The position numbers and the translations under genes are program-made. Positions 11,042 through 19,750 of a DNA stretch of 64,000 nt are shown here, piece by piece. The notes below the pieces were generated by a model. The model did no database searches. It was not told where the DNA came from and saw only the letters and a list, made by a program, of their open reading frames with translations. This stretch comes from Cordylochernes scorpioides (taxonomy: Eukaryota > Arthropoda > Arachnida > Pseudoscorpiones > Chernetidae): contig CP092863.1 of assembly GCA_030710605.1 (NCBI GenBank), forward strand, positions 107,370,099-107,434,098. Reading direction: 5' to 3'. Position 1 is the first letter of the stretch, and every line of letters begins with the position of its first letter.

Positions 11042-11875
11042 TTCATGGACAGAACTTAGGGAAGTTGTACCTTTTAGCATGTATATCGGGATTCAGACAA
11101 TAACTCTGAAAGATACACTCATGGATAGAACTCAGGGAAGTTGTACCTTGTAGCATGTATATCGGGATTCAGACAATAACTCTGAAAGATACACTCATGG
11201 ACAAAACTTAAGAAAGTTGTACCTTTTAGCATGTATATCGGGATTCAGACAATAACTCTGAAAGATACACTCATGTGTAACACTCAGGCAATTTGTACCT
11301 TTTAGCATGTATATCGGGAATCAGACAATAACTCTGAAAGATACACTCATGTGTAACACTCAGGGAATTTGTACCTTTTAGCATGTATATCTGGATTCAG
11401 TCAAAAATTCCGAAAATATACTCATGGACAACACTTAGGAAAGTTGTACCTTTCAGCATGTATATCGGGATTCAGACAATAACTCTGAAAGATACACTAA
11501 TGGACAACACTTAAGGAAGTTGTACCTTTTAGCATGCGTATCGGGATTCAGACAATAACTCAGAAAGATACACTCATGGACAAAACTTAAGGAAGTTGTA
11601 CCTTTTAGCATTTATATCGGGATTCAGACAATAACTCTGAAAGAAACACTCATGGACAACACTTAAGAAAGTTTTAACTTTTAGCATGCGTATCGGGATT
11701 CAGACAATAACTCTCAAAGATACACTCATGGACAAAACTTAAGGAAGTTGTACCTTTTAGCATGTATATCGGGATTCAGACTATAACACTGAAAGATACA
11801 CTCATGGACAACACTTAAGAAAGTTATACCTTCTAGCATGTATATCGGGATTCAAACAATAACTCTGAAAGATAT
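11042..11875 (+). repeat. 76-bp minisatellite array, about 11 units
   Basis: The unit runs from ACTCATGGACAAAACTTAAG through GTTGTACCTTTTAGCATG, TATATCGGGATTCAGACAAT and AACTCTGAAAGATAC. Units differ by scattered substitutions. Other arrays of the same unit lie at 39305-40912, 54990-55190 and 58465-58840, with inverted partial units at 16870-17060. Confidence 0.92.
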
Positions 11876-12172
11876 TACAGTGACCTTTATTGAAGACACA
11901 CGAGATAACCAAGTGTGGAGAGCCTCTGTCTCCTTAAAAATAACAGACAACTGGCGATATCGGTATCTTTCTAGTGTGTTCTCAAGGAATTGGATGATTT
12001 TTGATGTCGCCGGTCGTCTGTTTCTTTTTTTTTCTTTTAGGAGACAGAGGTTGTTCACACTTGGTTATCTCATGTGTCTTCAATAAAGGTCATTTTAATA
12101 TCTTTCAGAGTTATTGTTTGAATCCCGATATACATGCCAAAATGTTGCCTTAAGTTTTGTGTCCGTAAGTAT
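11868..12172. repeat. Hairpin module joined to the 76-bp array
   Basis: The array runs into a hairpin: GACCTTTATTGAAGACACAC and GATAACCAAGTGTG on the left pair with CACACTTGGTTATCTC and GTGTCTTCAATAAAGGTC on the right, around a spacer that includes GATGTCGCCGGTCGTCTG. The right arm continues into an inverted minisatellite unit (CTTTCAGAGTTATTGTTTGA). The same module flanks the arrays at 16619, 55180 and 58840, so hairpin and satellite form one mobile unit. Confidence 0.75.
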
Positions 12173-12660
12173 ACATATGTAAGTATTAAACGATTAGGAA
12201 CTCTTAATAATTGGTTTATACGAATAAAAATATAATAAAACGATAGGAGGAGCTTCTTTTATAAATTTTAATGCGCAAGCTTTCGGACCTAACGTCCTTC
12301 TACAGGCATGGATAGTGGTAATACTAACGAGTATAACCTAACATTGAGCCATAATAAAGAGGATAATATTTACATAAATATATCAGTAGAAACCTAAGAG
12401 GAATAAAATAAAATAAATTTATGACTTAGAATTTGCATGTATGAGATTGGAGAACTAAAAAAAAAGAAAATTAAAATTTGAACTGAAAGTATAGAATTAA
12501 AATTAACAATTCAAATATTTTACATATATAACATATAATATACTACGGTATAATATATAAAAATTACTAAAATAGCTTTTTACAATTGTATCTTGAATTA
12601 TATGACTCATATATGTACATATATATATGTATTGACGTTATGTGGCGCTGAGTTTGTTGT
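12173..12660. other. AT-rich stretch with a degenerate ribozyme-like motif
   Basis: Mostly AT-rich with no gene. On the minus strand at 12274-12306 it has CCTGTAGAAGGAC, a short loop, then GTCCGAAAGCTTGC. This is the architecture of a hammerhead core (CTGANGA, stem II GGAC/GTCC, GAAA) with the fourth base of the first box changed. A matching variant is at 61300-61331. Both look like decayed Penelope-like repeats. Confidence 0.4.
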
Positions 12661-12762
12661 TGACACACATTAATATGTTATAACACCTTGATAAAGGTTG
12701 GCGTTTAGCCAACTGAAATATTGGGAAAATAAATGATATTTTGATTCAATATATGCCTTTTT
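12661..12762 (-). repeat. MITE end with GCCAACC/GGTTGGC stem
   Basis: One end of a recurring MITE: CTTGATAAAGGTTGGCGTTT, AGCCAACTGAAATATTGGG, then TGATTCAATATATGCC and a T-run. Other copies lie at 14409-14510, 29651-29812 (complete), 42650-46985 (split by Copia 2), 56757-56850 and 60014-60078. Confidence 0.65.
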
Positions 12763-13780
12763 ATTTAAAAATATATATATGTATTTCTGACGTATATATT
12801 TATTTGACTTTGTTTATTTTAATGATATATCATGAGGTTATTTAGATTCTATGAAAGTATATATAATTATAGTAAATATTTCATTTCCTCCCAAAGGATA
12901 AATTATATATTTAAATCAACTCTATTTTTTTATTGATATTTCGGCATTACCTACGCATATAATGAAAATATTAATTAAATATATATTAAGTTATATTTAT
13001 TCATGTTTATTTATTATTATTATTAGCTTTATGAGAAAGAGAACGGAAGTAGGATTTCTCTTCTTCATAGAGTCCCTACTTCCGGTCAACGTGGTCAAAT
13101 TATTTATTCCAATCTACTCTTATGATTATTGTTCCGCACGTAAAGATAAAGCTCTGTCAATCTGAACATGGTCAAATAATTTATTCTATCTTTTCTCCCT
13201 TTTTTTTATTTTCATTGATAGCTAGTAATATAAACATTTTATTGTAACTCTTTTTCTCGGTTTCTTTTTTTGGAATTTATATATATATATAACTTTATAA
13301 TTTTTGAAAATATTTATTTTTAAGCTTTATTTTATCATTAATAAAAGTTTTTTTTTTTCATACACAATCTCATGGACAAAACTTAAAACTATTTCATATA
13401 TTCTCCTTATATGCCTTTTTTAGGGATTTTAATGGCTTTTTAATTATAGGGAATATATGCTGTTTTATGTGTATTCTCTATTTTCGAGACTACATTGATG
13501 GGAAAACTTAAGGAAGTGGAAAGTCTTCGATGTCGCCGGTCGTCTGTTTTTTTTTTTTCTGTTCACACTTAGTTATCTCCTGTCTCTGCCCTCCCTATCT
13601 CAATTTCTGTTCATTGCACTATAAGAAATATAGAAATTGTGATTTTTTAAAATCATATATATATATTTTTAAAGAAAATTAGCGGTAAAAATATATTGCT
13701 AATTTTCAGCGATAGAGTGTGATAATCTGATGATGATATTTAAATTCATTATATCTCTCTAGGTATGAATATCCACGTAT
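12763..13780. other. AT-rich spacer with one minisatellite-module fragment
   Basis: No gene. At 13490-13590 there is a piece of the 76-bp minisatellite hairpin module (AAACTTAAGGAAGTGGAAAG, GATGTCGCCGGTCGTCTG, CACACTTAGTTATCTCCTGT). An inverted pair of CTACTTCCG/CGGAAGTAG lies near 13045 and 13076. The rest is AT-rich and unassigned. Confidence 0.5.
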
Positions 13781-14159
13781 TCTATATACAGTTACGAGCG
13801 TCATTCTTCGTCGCCTCTGTCACGGTTTGCTTTTTTTTTTGGAATGGCGCCCTCCTATTGGTCGGCTACGATCACGCCACCTTTGCCCCCCCATTTTTGT
13901 AACTATTGTGTTGGAGCGGGTTGCTCCTTAAATAAATGCATATATTAGTTAATAACCAAATGGAATCCTCTCTTTCTTTTTCCCAGTAAGAGACGCCTAC
14001 GGAAGCCAACAGTACATAGACAGATAAAGCACATATGCTATAGTTATTAACTAACATATGCATTTATTTAAGGCGCCAATTTATAATTGTAACAAATAGT
14101 ATTTGAATAAAAACATTCAATCGGGTAAAACACGGGCGTTGCCCGGGTCATTCGGCTAG
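13781..14159 (+). mobile_element. Non-autonomous Helitron-type element, family A, copy 1
   Basis: Starts TCTATATACAGTTACGAGCG and ends with a hairpin-like CGGGCGTTGCCCG followed by GGTCATTCGGCTAG, then host T. A 3' GC-rich hairpin about ten bases before a terminal CTAG is the Helitron signature, and there is no target duplication. The base before TC is T in all five copies. Inside lie a GGAATGGCGCCCTCCTATTGG block, an inverted pair around ATAAATGCATAT/ATATGCATTTAT, and a pyrimidine tract ending CCCAG. No Rep/helicase is encoded. Other copies: 32300-32630, 33502-34005, 47248-47420 (5' part only), 56333-56748. Confidence 0.8.
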
Positions 14160-14165
14160 TATAAA

Positions 14166-14255
14166 TATATATTCGAAACAAAAAGGCATATCCTGACCGT
14201 TCACATGAGCATTCTATATGGCTGAGCGCCATCTTGTGGAACAAAAATCAACTAA
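14166..14255. repeat. MITE-like hairpin fragment
   Basis: Contains AGGCATATCCTGACCG, a GAGCGCCATCTTGTGGAACA block and AATCAACTAAACGTTGAT, the inverse of the repeat at 1-60. Part of the ATGGCGC hairpin family. Confidence 0.5.
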
Positions 14256-14326
14256 ACGTTGATCTAACTTGTTTCGTGATATTTGGCTAAACCATTATTT
14301 TAAAAGTATTAAGGAAAGCCAACCAA

Positions 14327-14365
14327 CCACGTACGCATTTTGGGCTGTTGGCCCTCGTCAGGACC
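14327..14365 (-). ncRNA. Decayed hammerhead ribozyme motif
   Basis: On the minus strand the order is CTGACGA, stem II GGGC/GCCC with loop CAACA, then AAAA where GAAA is required, then TGCGTACGTGG. It is the sister of the better copy at 47617-47656. The loss of the G in GAAA makes it unlikely to cleave. Confidence 0.45.
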
Positions 14366-14408
14366 TGACAATTTTTCAGTTTTTTTTCTTATTTTTTCAT
14401 ATATATAT

Positions 14409-14510
14409 ATTAGATAATAAAAAGGCATTTATTAGATTGAATAAAAGATTTATTTGCCAACATTTCGGTTGGCTGAACGTCAAACCTTTATCAAGGCATT
14501 ACATTTTTTT
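14409..14510 (+). repeat. MITE end, same family as 12661-12762
   Basis: Reads AAAAAGGCATTTATTAGATT, GCCAACATTTCGGTTGGCTG, then CAAACCTTTATCAAGGCATT. The stem GGTTGGC and the word TTATCAAGG match the family, although this copy is diverged. Confidence 0.55.
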
Positions 14511-14884
14511 TAAATGTATATATGTATGTTATATTCAATTTAATATTTTATAATATATAAGTATTTTCATCAAATTTGACCAAAAAACAAAAAGCTTTTT
14601 AAAATTATTATTTTTGTTTTGTTGTATATATATATATATATTTTTTCTTTTGGGTTAGTTAAATGTGTGGGTTTTTTTTTAATATTTAATCAAATTTAAT
14701 TATTAAATATTAAATCAAGCGATGCGCCAATAGCCACTCACCCAGGTCAGATTATTTCTCTTGTTACTTTAGCATTACATTCACATTCTTACTAACCATC
14801 ATACCAGGTATTTATGGACATTTGCTAGTAAAAATAAAAATTAAAAAAGTTTTTTGTTTTTTGGTCAAATTGAATATAACATGT
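14511..14884. other. AT-rich spacer
   Basis: AT-rich sequence. It has an inverted pair of words around TTTTTTGTTTTTTGGTCAAA (14855-14875) and its complement near 14576-14595, matched again near 62740-62765, so it may be an old foldback repeat. I see nothing else. Confidence 0.4.
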
Positions 14885-15051
14885 ATATATAGATGGAAAT
14901 TCTTTAGAGGGAGGAAATAGATCTAAAAAAGCATAGGGCACCTCTCCCTTTCAAATAAACGTCAAAACTAAACGCCATCTTTTGACCTTTGCGCGTCTTC
15001 GGGTCGGTGACAAAGCCACAACACCAGCTTTGGAAAACTGAGAAGTCTCCA

Positions 15052-15095
15052 CCTGGAGACCATGGGTTTGGGCTAATGGCCCTCGTCAGTCTAGG
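15052..15095 (-). ncRNA. Hammerhead ribozyme motif, damaged core
   Basis: Minus strand: stem I CCTAGA, CTGACGA, stem II GGGC/GCCC-like arms, then CAAA instead of GAAA, a short stem III CCCATGG, GTC cleavage triplet, and TCCAGG closing stem I. All parts are in order, but the GAAA box is mutated, so cleavage is doubtful. Confidence 0.55.
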
Positions 15096-15323
15096 GCGGA
15101 CTTTATTCCATGAATCACACGGGATCTAATGTAATTCTTACAATCTGCCAAAGAGGTGTTTATCTAGCAAAGTGGCTAGGCCAAATCTATGGCCAATATA
15201 TAGATGGAAATTTGGCCGGTAATAATTGATCTCTCAATAAAAGCATAAGGCGCCTTACCCGTAAAAGTTAGGATTGTGAAGATTCCATTAGATCCATAGT
15301 GTATCTCACGGAATAAAGTCGGC

Positions 15324-15367
15324 CCTAGACTGACGAGGTCCATTAGCCCGAAACCATGGTCTCTAGG
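15324..15367 (+). ncRNA. Hammerhead ribozyme motif
   Basis: Order on the plus strand: stem I strand CCTAGA (15324-15329), box CTGACGA (15330-15336), stem II GGTCCATTAGCCC, box GAAA, minimal stem III CCATGG, cleavage site within GGTC, then TCTAGG (15362-15367), which pairs perfectly with CCTAGA. Both conserved boxes are intact. Stem II has one mismatch in four pairs. The tiny stem III is typical of ribozymes in Penelope-like elements, which are thought to act best as dimers. Self-cleavage is inferred, not shown. Confidence 0.72.
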
Positions 15368-15612
15368 TGGGCGCTTCTCAGTTTGTAAAAGCTGGTGTTG
15401 TGGCTTTGTCGCCGATTCGAGGTCGCTAGTTTGCGGCGATGGTCAATAGATGGTGTTTATCTTTGACGTCTATTTTGAAGGGAGAGGTGCTCTATGCTTT
15501 TGTAGATATGTAAAACTTTAAAAAGGCTTAGAACTAGATGGTGTTGGTAGAACGTTCCAATATGCTATAAATATTGAAGAGTCAACATTTTTTGACAACA
15601 CCAACAATTTGA

Positions 15613-15738
15613 ATGATGATATATAAAACTGAAAGCATAGAAGAAATGACCCACTATATCTCTGAATGCACTATTGTTAACGAGGAACGGAATAAGATCT
15701 TAAAGAACATTATCCAAATCTACGCGAACCCAGTTTAG
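15613..15738 (+). pseudogene. LINE C-terminal remnant
   Basis: A 41-residue frame containing KTESIEEMTHYISECTIVNE then ERNKILKN, ending at TAG 15736-15738, with a stop codon directly upstream (TGA 15610-15612). The TE-x-IEE-x-x-HYIxEC pattern is the end of the cysteine-histidine motif found at the C-terminus of non-LTR retrotransposon ORF2 proteins. The catalytic part is absent. A 3'-UTR-like stretch follows up to the SINE at 15989. Confidence 0.6.
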
Positions 15739-15988
15739 ATAATCATTATAATGTCCGAGAAAAAATATATAGCGATAATATTGCTTAACTTTCATAAAGC
15801 GTTAGAGAACAAGGTAATCTCTAAGAACTAAAATTACAGAACAATTTCCTTTCATTGTTAATTTGTATAGGTATGTTGAATACTTTGATTTCATTTTCCC
15901 TTCTCTCCTTTGTTTATTTTTTTTCCTTTTCTCCATGAAAATGTTGTATGGCGAGTCCTTACAAGACGGAAATGTCCTTATAAAGCTG

Positions 15989-16300
15989 TTTTTTTTTTAT
16001 TATCCCTAGTACACGTGATACAGGCCATGATAATCATGGTGGGTAGTTAGCGACTGCTTTTACTGTAAGCGCACCACATGTCTACACATGTGAAAAGCAG
16101 TTCGACTTTGCACTTACAAATGTGCCAGAGCCCCGTTTGGTTACTTGCACTCGCTGGTGGAGTTGAACTTTTGCAAGATTCGGGGACCATTGGAGCATTT
16201 ATTTTTAAACAGAAAAAGTGTCCAATGCGGGAATCGAACCCGGGTCGTAGTGGTCGAAAACCAAATGGTTTAACCAGCCTTCCACCGACCCCCCGGTCGG
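15989..16300 (-). mobile_element. tRNA-derived SINE, copy 1
   Basis: Read on the minus strand it starts GGGGGGTCGGTGGAAGGCTG (A-box region) and has GACCCGGGTTCGATTCCCGC, a canonical RNA polymerase III B box. It then has a unique body, the palindrome CCATGATTATCATGG, and TACTAGGGATAAT with an A-run tail. Flanks TATAAAGCTG (15979-15988) and TATAAAGCAG (16301-16310) are a target duplication with one change. Other copies: 20365-20760, 21630-21928, 30181-30445, 38141-38672, 59248-59556, and fragments at 395-520 and 31796-31890. Confidence 0.85.
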
Positions 16301-16618
16301 TATAAAGCAGTTGTTGTATATAAAACACCTCACATTTCAAATATGATCATTATTGTATAATTGACTTCAAATAGTTATTCAATCAAGTGTGTTCTGTGAG
16401 GATTTTGTTGACATTGGGAGTCAATTACATCCATCTAATTAAGTCCCCTAATTATTCTCTAATTAGTTATCTCTCTTAATGAGAGGTGACTTTGTTGACA
16501 TATACCTTGTTGGCTTTCAGACCGACAGACAAACATCACACGGTTGTCGTCTTATGAAAGATGTTTATGTTAAGGTGGTTGTTTTGTTGTGGTGATACGC
16601 CCCTAGAAATATAAAAGA
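16301..16618. other. Spacer, nothing recognised
   Basis: Ordinary AT-rich sequence with a weak internal duplication of CTAATTA/TAATTAG words near 16435-16475. No gene, no repeat that I can assign. Confidence 0.45.
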
Positions 16619-16623
16619 AAATA

Positions 16624-17060
16624 AAACGACTGTCGAAATTAGAGACTTTTCACTTCCTCAAGTTTTGTCCATGAGTGTATATCGTCTTGGATAATAAACA
16701 ATTTATATATCCATATATAAATTGTTTATTATCCAAGACGATATACACTCATGGACAAAACTTGAGGAAGTGAAAAGTCTTTAATTTCGACAGTCGTTTT
16801 TTTTTTAGAGAGAGAGAGACAGAGGCAATGTTTTGTTCACACTTGGTTATCTCTTGTGTTTTCAATAGAGGTCACTGCAATATATTTCAGAGTTATTGTC
16901 TGAATCCAGATATACATGCTAAAAGGTACAACTTCCTTAAGTTTTGTCCATGAGTGTATCTTTCAGAGTTATTATCTCAATCCCAATATACAAGTATATG
17001 TATAAGTACTTGTATATGCTAAAAGGTACAACTTCCTTAAGTTTTATCTATGAGTGTATT
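16624..17060. repeat. Palindrome plus minisatellite hairpin module
   Basis: 16624-16799 is a nearly perfect palindrome centred near 16712 (TATATATCCATATATA). Its arms carry CACTCATGGACAAAACTTGA and its complement, i.e. the terminal sequence of the 76-bp unit. It then continues into the hairpin module (GAGACAGAGGCAATG, CACACTTGGTTATCTCTTGT) and inverted minisatellite units to about 17060. This shows the first ~27 bases of the unit acting as a terminal inverted repeat. Confidence 0.75.
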
Positions 17061-17214
17061 GTCTTTTGCTAAAAATAGAAAGCAAAGAAAATATTCCAGA
17101 TCGTTTGATCGTTTTAAGAAAAAAAGGAAATATGAACATAGTTTAGGACCCATTTCATTGTTTTGATGTTTTGATTTATTCAACTCCCGTCGTTCAAATG
17201 ACTTGCTGTCACTC

Positions 17215-17640
17215 TCCTCAGGGGAATGATGGAACGAGGACATGACAATTGACAATTAAAAAACAGTTTATTGACATCTAGTCAACAGTAGGGAGAGAGG
17301 TTACATGTTAAAATAGGGATAAATATATACAACAGACGGAGGGACGTCTGGATTTCATCAGGAGCTTAAAGCCGCCTTGAGTTCGGACAGGCCGTTGCGA
17401 GTTATGGAATCCATTTCCCCAACATTCTCAATGACAGTGTTAAGGAATTTGACAAGAATAATCTTGCGTTCAGTCGAGAGTCCCGTGAGGAAATGCTCCC
17501 TAATAGGGGAACAGTACCGCAAGCACGATATCGTCTATGACCATCCCTCGCTGGGGCCTCAGAATAGTTTCATCGTTCAGTTGTTGGAAGCGGGGAATGA
17601 GGACATGTAAGAGCCAGTCACTGAAACGTCAGGAATTGAA
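17215..17640 (+). repeat. Unclassified dispersed repeat with conserved frame, copy A
   Basis: Starts with GACAATTGACAATTAAA, TATTGACATCTAGTCAACAG, then GGGACGTCTGG and an open stretch on the plus strand reading FGQAVASYGIHFPNIL then NDSVKEFDKNNLAFSRESRE. Copies at 20955-21270 and 21290-22015 (minus strand) keep the same pattern: QAL-x2-YGV-x-VP-x-ML, then EE-x3-NNLVYRRES. Conservation of peptide positions across three diverged copies suggests an old coding exon carried by the repeat, or a captured host exon. I recognise no family. Confidence 0.45.
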
Positions 17641-17809
17641 TAAATAATTAGTTGATGTAGTCACATATATTTTTCTAAATAAACATTCAACCAACAAACA
17701 ATCTTCAATAATAATTCTATTTGAAGTAGAAATTTGATTTATGTGTGGAAGAAACATTCGCCTTTTAATCTTTTCATTTGGTATATATAGATGGCGTGTT
17801 ATTGATTTA

Positions 17810-17970
17810 CAGTTATATCTGTCTATAGCGCCCCCTCTTGGGACTCGTCAAAATAGGGTGCTATAGAGAGGGGGGTGCTATAGACATGTCACTTTTAATG
17901 TAAATCGCATCGTACTACGTATTTAAAATCGGGCGCTATTTAGAGAGGGTGCTATAGACAAGTTTAACTG
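17810..17970. mobile_element. MITE with CAGTT ends, TA target site
   Basis: 161 bp bounded by TA on both sides (17808-17809, 17971-17972). Left end CAGTTATATCTGTCTATAGC and right end GCTATAGACAAGTTTAACTG are inverted repeats, with inner GCGCCCCCTCT/AGAGGGTGC arms. CAG ends, TA duplication and short size fit a pogo/Tigger or Tc1-mariner derivative. A second copy is at 29450-29610. Confidence 0.75.
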
Positions 17971-17979
17971 TATATTAAT

Positions 17980-18633
17980 AATTCTATTATTTTCATCTTT
18001 AGGAATGCGCAAGAATTGTCACAATTAAAAAAAAAAACTTATAGATGATCATCTTAAGGATGGCGTCATCAACCAGTTGTTTCATACTCAGCCCTACAGG
18101 TAGGATGGGCGCTAGATGATGGTGAAGTGTCCAATGATGTGAATTCTGAAGTAGAGACAGTACTTATAGTCATACGACAGATCATTGGATCCACAGGAAA
18201 ATCAAAGACTGTCAAGATTGTCAATAGATGATGATATGTCCATTCTGCTCGAAGAGTTCTTTCTTGTAGAATGCATCCACATTCTCCCAGCTAAACAGAA
18301 GGGACATTGCTAACACCAACCTAGCTTCCCCCAACAATCATTACTTCCCAGCTAAATCCAAGTTATCAGAGGCTTTTCTCTAATGGATGGACTCAACAAA
18401 TGGACTCACCTAACTATTTCTTTCTGTGATTAATGTACAAGACGGTAGGAGAATTAATAGTTAACCTTTTGTGTAGTTTGCAGAAGATCTATTGTGCTTT
18501 CTCACACCTCTCTCCACTTCTGGGATAGGTCAAGTAGCCGATAGATTATAAATATTATTAGAAATTGATTCGAATGTTTATTTTTGAATATTTTCAATTT
18601 ATCATAACAGATGGCGTGCTAACTCATCAATAT
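17980..18633. other. Unassigned region, possible exon remnants
   Basis: No clear gene. Two short stretches look faintly coding: LIDDHLKDGVINQLFHTQPY near 18047-18100, ending at CAG/GTAGGA, and EVSNDVNSEVETVLIVIRQI continuing about 15 residues near 18122-18230, ended by stops. An A-run interrupts the first. They may be fragments of an old element or gene; I have no family match. Confidence 0.25.
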
Positions 18634-18815
18634 TGCCACGTGGAAAATTAGGGAAGGCCAACTTCGGGAGGAGACAGCAATTTATTTAAGGCAAGAACAA
18701 ACTATGAATGGCAAACAAAAGATAAGAAAAAGAGGGAAGAAGTGTACAGAGTGTATAGCAAAATATAAACATAAAAAATCATACTATGCTAATAAATAAT
18801 AATTACCATGTTACA
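18634..18815 (-). repeat. LTR of the TRIM-like element (3' LTR)
   Basis: Plus-strand ends TGCCACGTGG and ATGTTACA, matching a TG...CA LTR. It is the 3' LTR because the primer-site-like sequence adjoins the other copy. Confidence 0.65.
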
Positions 18816-19146
18816 TAGCTTCTTCCCTATGGGAGCTGTGACCCACAGCTTGCAATTATTGTAGTTACTGACATAAATTTGACGTGCTTCTGCTAAGGAT
18901 TCCATCGAAGTCTTGGAACTTTGTCCCTAGTACCTTTGCGTCTTTTTTCTTGCAGCATGAAGAGCAGCTTTGTCGTCGTATCGTCTATAGAGACATCGTC
19001 ATCTTGGAGGGAAGTCTTGGCTTTGACACGGCAGTGGAATCCTGGAACCAGTCTCTGAAAATGAGATCACAGCACCCATGGCTTCGAGGTCTTCTCGGCG
19101 GTCTTCAGTTTTGTCCTACCTAATTTACCCAGCATCTCCACCTATA

Positions 19147-19326
19147 TACCACGTGGAAAATTAGGGAAGACAAACTTCAGGATGAGACAACAATTTATTT
19201 AAGGCAAGTACAAACTATGAGTGTTAAACAAAAGATAAGAAAAAGAGGGAAGTGTACAGAGTATAGCAAAATATAAACATTAAAAATAATACTCTGCTAA
19301 TACAATAATAAATATTTTGTTACAAT
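19147..19326 (-). repeat. LTR of the TRIM-like element (5' LTR)
   Basis: Diverged direct repeat of 18634-18815, now starting TACCACGTGG and ending TTGTTACA. The alanine-tRNA-like primer site lies immediately inside it (19133-19146 region). LTR divergence is much greater than for the other LTR elements in the window, so this is an older insertion. Confidence 0.65.
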
Positions 19327-19429
19327 ATTATTGCTGAATAACACTCGATTACCGTCGTAGACAACGATAGGTTTACGATATTGTGTTCGTACTCTGGTAA
19401 TATTGGCAGATATATTGTGGATTAAGTAG

Positions 19430-19700
19430 TATATTTATAGATGGAAATTTTGCCGCGAGGATATTGATCTATAATGATAAAGGTAACCTCTCCTGTCAAA
19501 ATAGACGTCGTCTATTTTGTGATCTGGAAATATTTCCAGGTATGCACCTCTTTGGCGGATTGTGATGATTTCGTTTGATCCCTTGTGGATCTCATGGAAT
19601 AAAGTTCGTCCTAGACTGACGAGGGTCATTAGCCCGAAACCATGGTCTCTGGGTGGACGTTTTTCAGTTTGCTGAAGCTGGGGTTGTGGCTTTGTTACCG
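19430..19700 (+). repeat. Penelope-like repeat fragment
   Basis: Carries ATAGATGGAAATTTTGCCG, an AATAGACGTC block, CATGGAATAAAGTTCGTCCT, a hammerhead motif and TGGGGTTGTGGCTTTGTTAC, in the same order as the right half of the inverted pair at 15200-15510. Confidence 0.65.
19610..19653 (+). ncRNA. Hammerhead ribozyme motif
   Basis: CCTAGA, CTGACGA, stem II GGGT/GCCC with loop CATTA, GAAA, minimal stem III CCATGG, then the cleavage triplet GTC and TCTGGG. Stem I pairs CCTAGA with TCTGGG including one G-U pair. Both invariant boxes are intact and stem II is the best of the family. Together with 15324-15367 it defines the family consensus. Confidence 0.75.
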
Positions 19701-19750
19701 ACATGAGTCTTCTAATAGGTCTCTTCTTCTTCTTTCATATCTCCAATCAA

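Larger units (their letters stand above)
14885..15510. mobile_element. Inverted pair of Penelope-like repeats with hammerhead motifs
   Basis: Two copies of one repeat face each other around a centre near 15195. Each has ATAGATGGAAATT, CCTCTCCC with an ACGTC block, GGTGACAAAGCCACAACACC (or its complement), a hammerhead motif, and CTTTATTCC. Related fragments lie at 19430-19700, 34340-34450, 37680-37830 and 62830-63015. Hammerhead ribozymes in terminal repeats are known from Penelope-like retroelements and from retrozymes; no Penelope reverse transcriptase is present here, so the assignment rests on the ribozyme and repeat arrangement. Confidence 0.6.
18634..19326 (-). mobile_element. Miniature LTR retrotransposon (TRIM-like)
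   Basis: Two direct repeats of about 180 bp (18634-18815 and 19147-19326) enclose only about 330 bp. They share CCACGTGGAAAATTAGGGAA, AACAATTTATTTAAGGCAAG (with changes), AAAAGATAAGAAAAAGAGGG and GTTACA. ATAT flanks both outer ends. Orientation is minus: next to the LTR the minus strand reads GGTGGAGATGCTGGG, which matches the complement of an alanine tRNA 3' end (CCGGCATCTCCA plus CCA) with one mismatch. The short interior has no enzyme domain. Diverged relatives lie at 33005-33172 and 46990-47215. Confidence 0.7.

Noticed and set aside
11838-12086. Overlapping frames on both strands at the minisatellite hairpin
   Set aside because: They arise from the inverted repeat itself and have no protein similarity that I can see.
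16200-16300. Possible functional tRNA gene (good B box)
   Set aside because: The B box belongs to a multicopy SINE; the cloverleaf is incomplete and the copy has SINE tail and target duplication.
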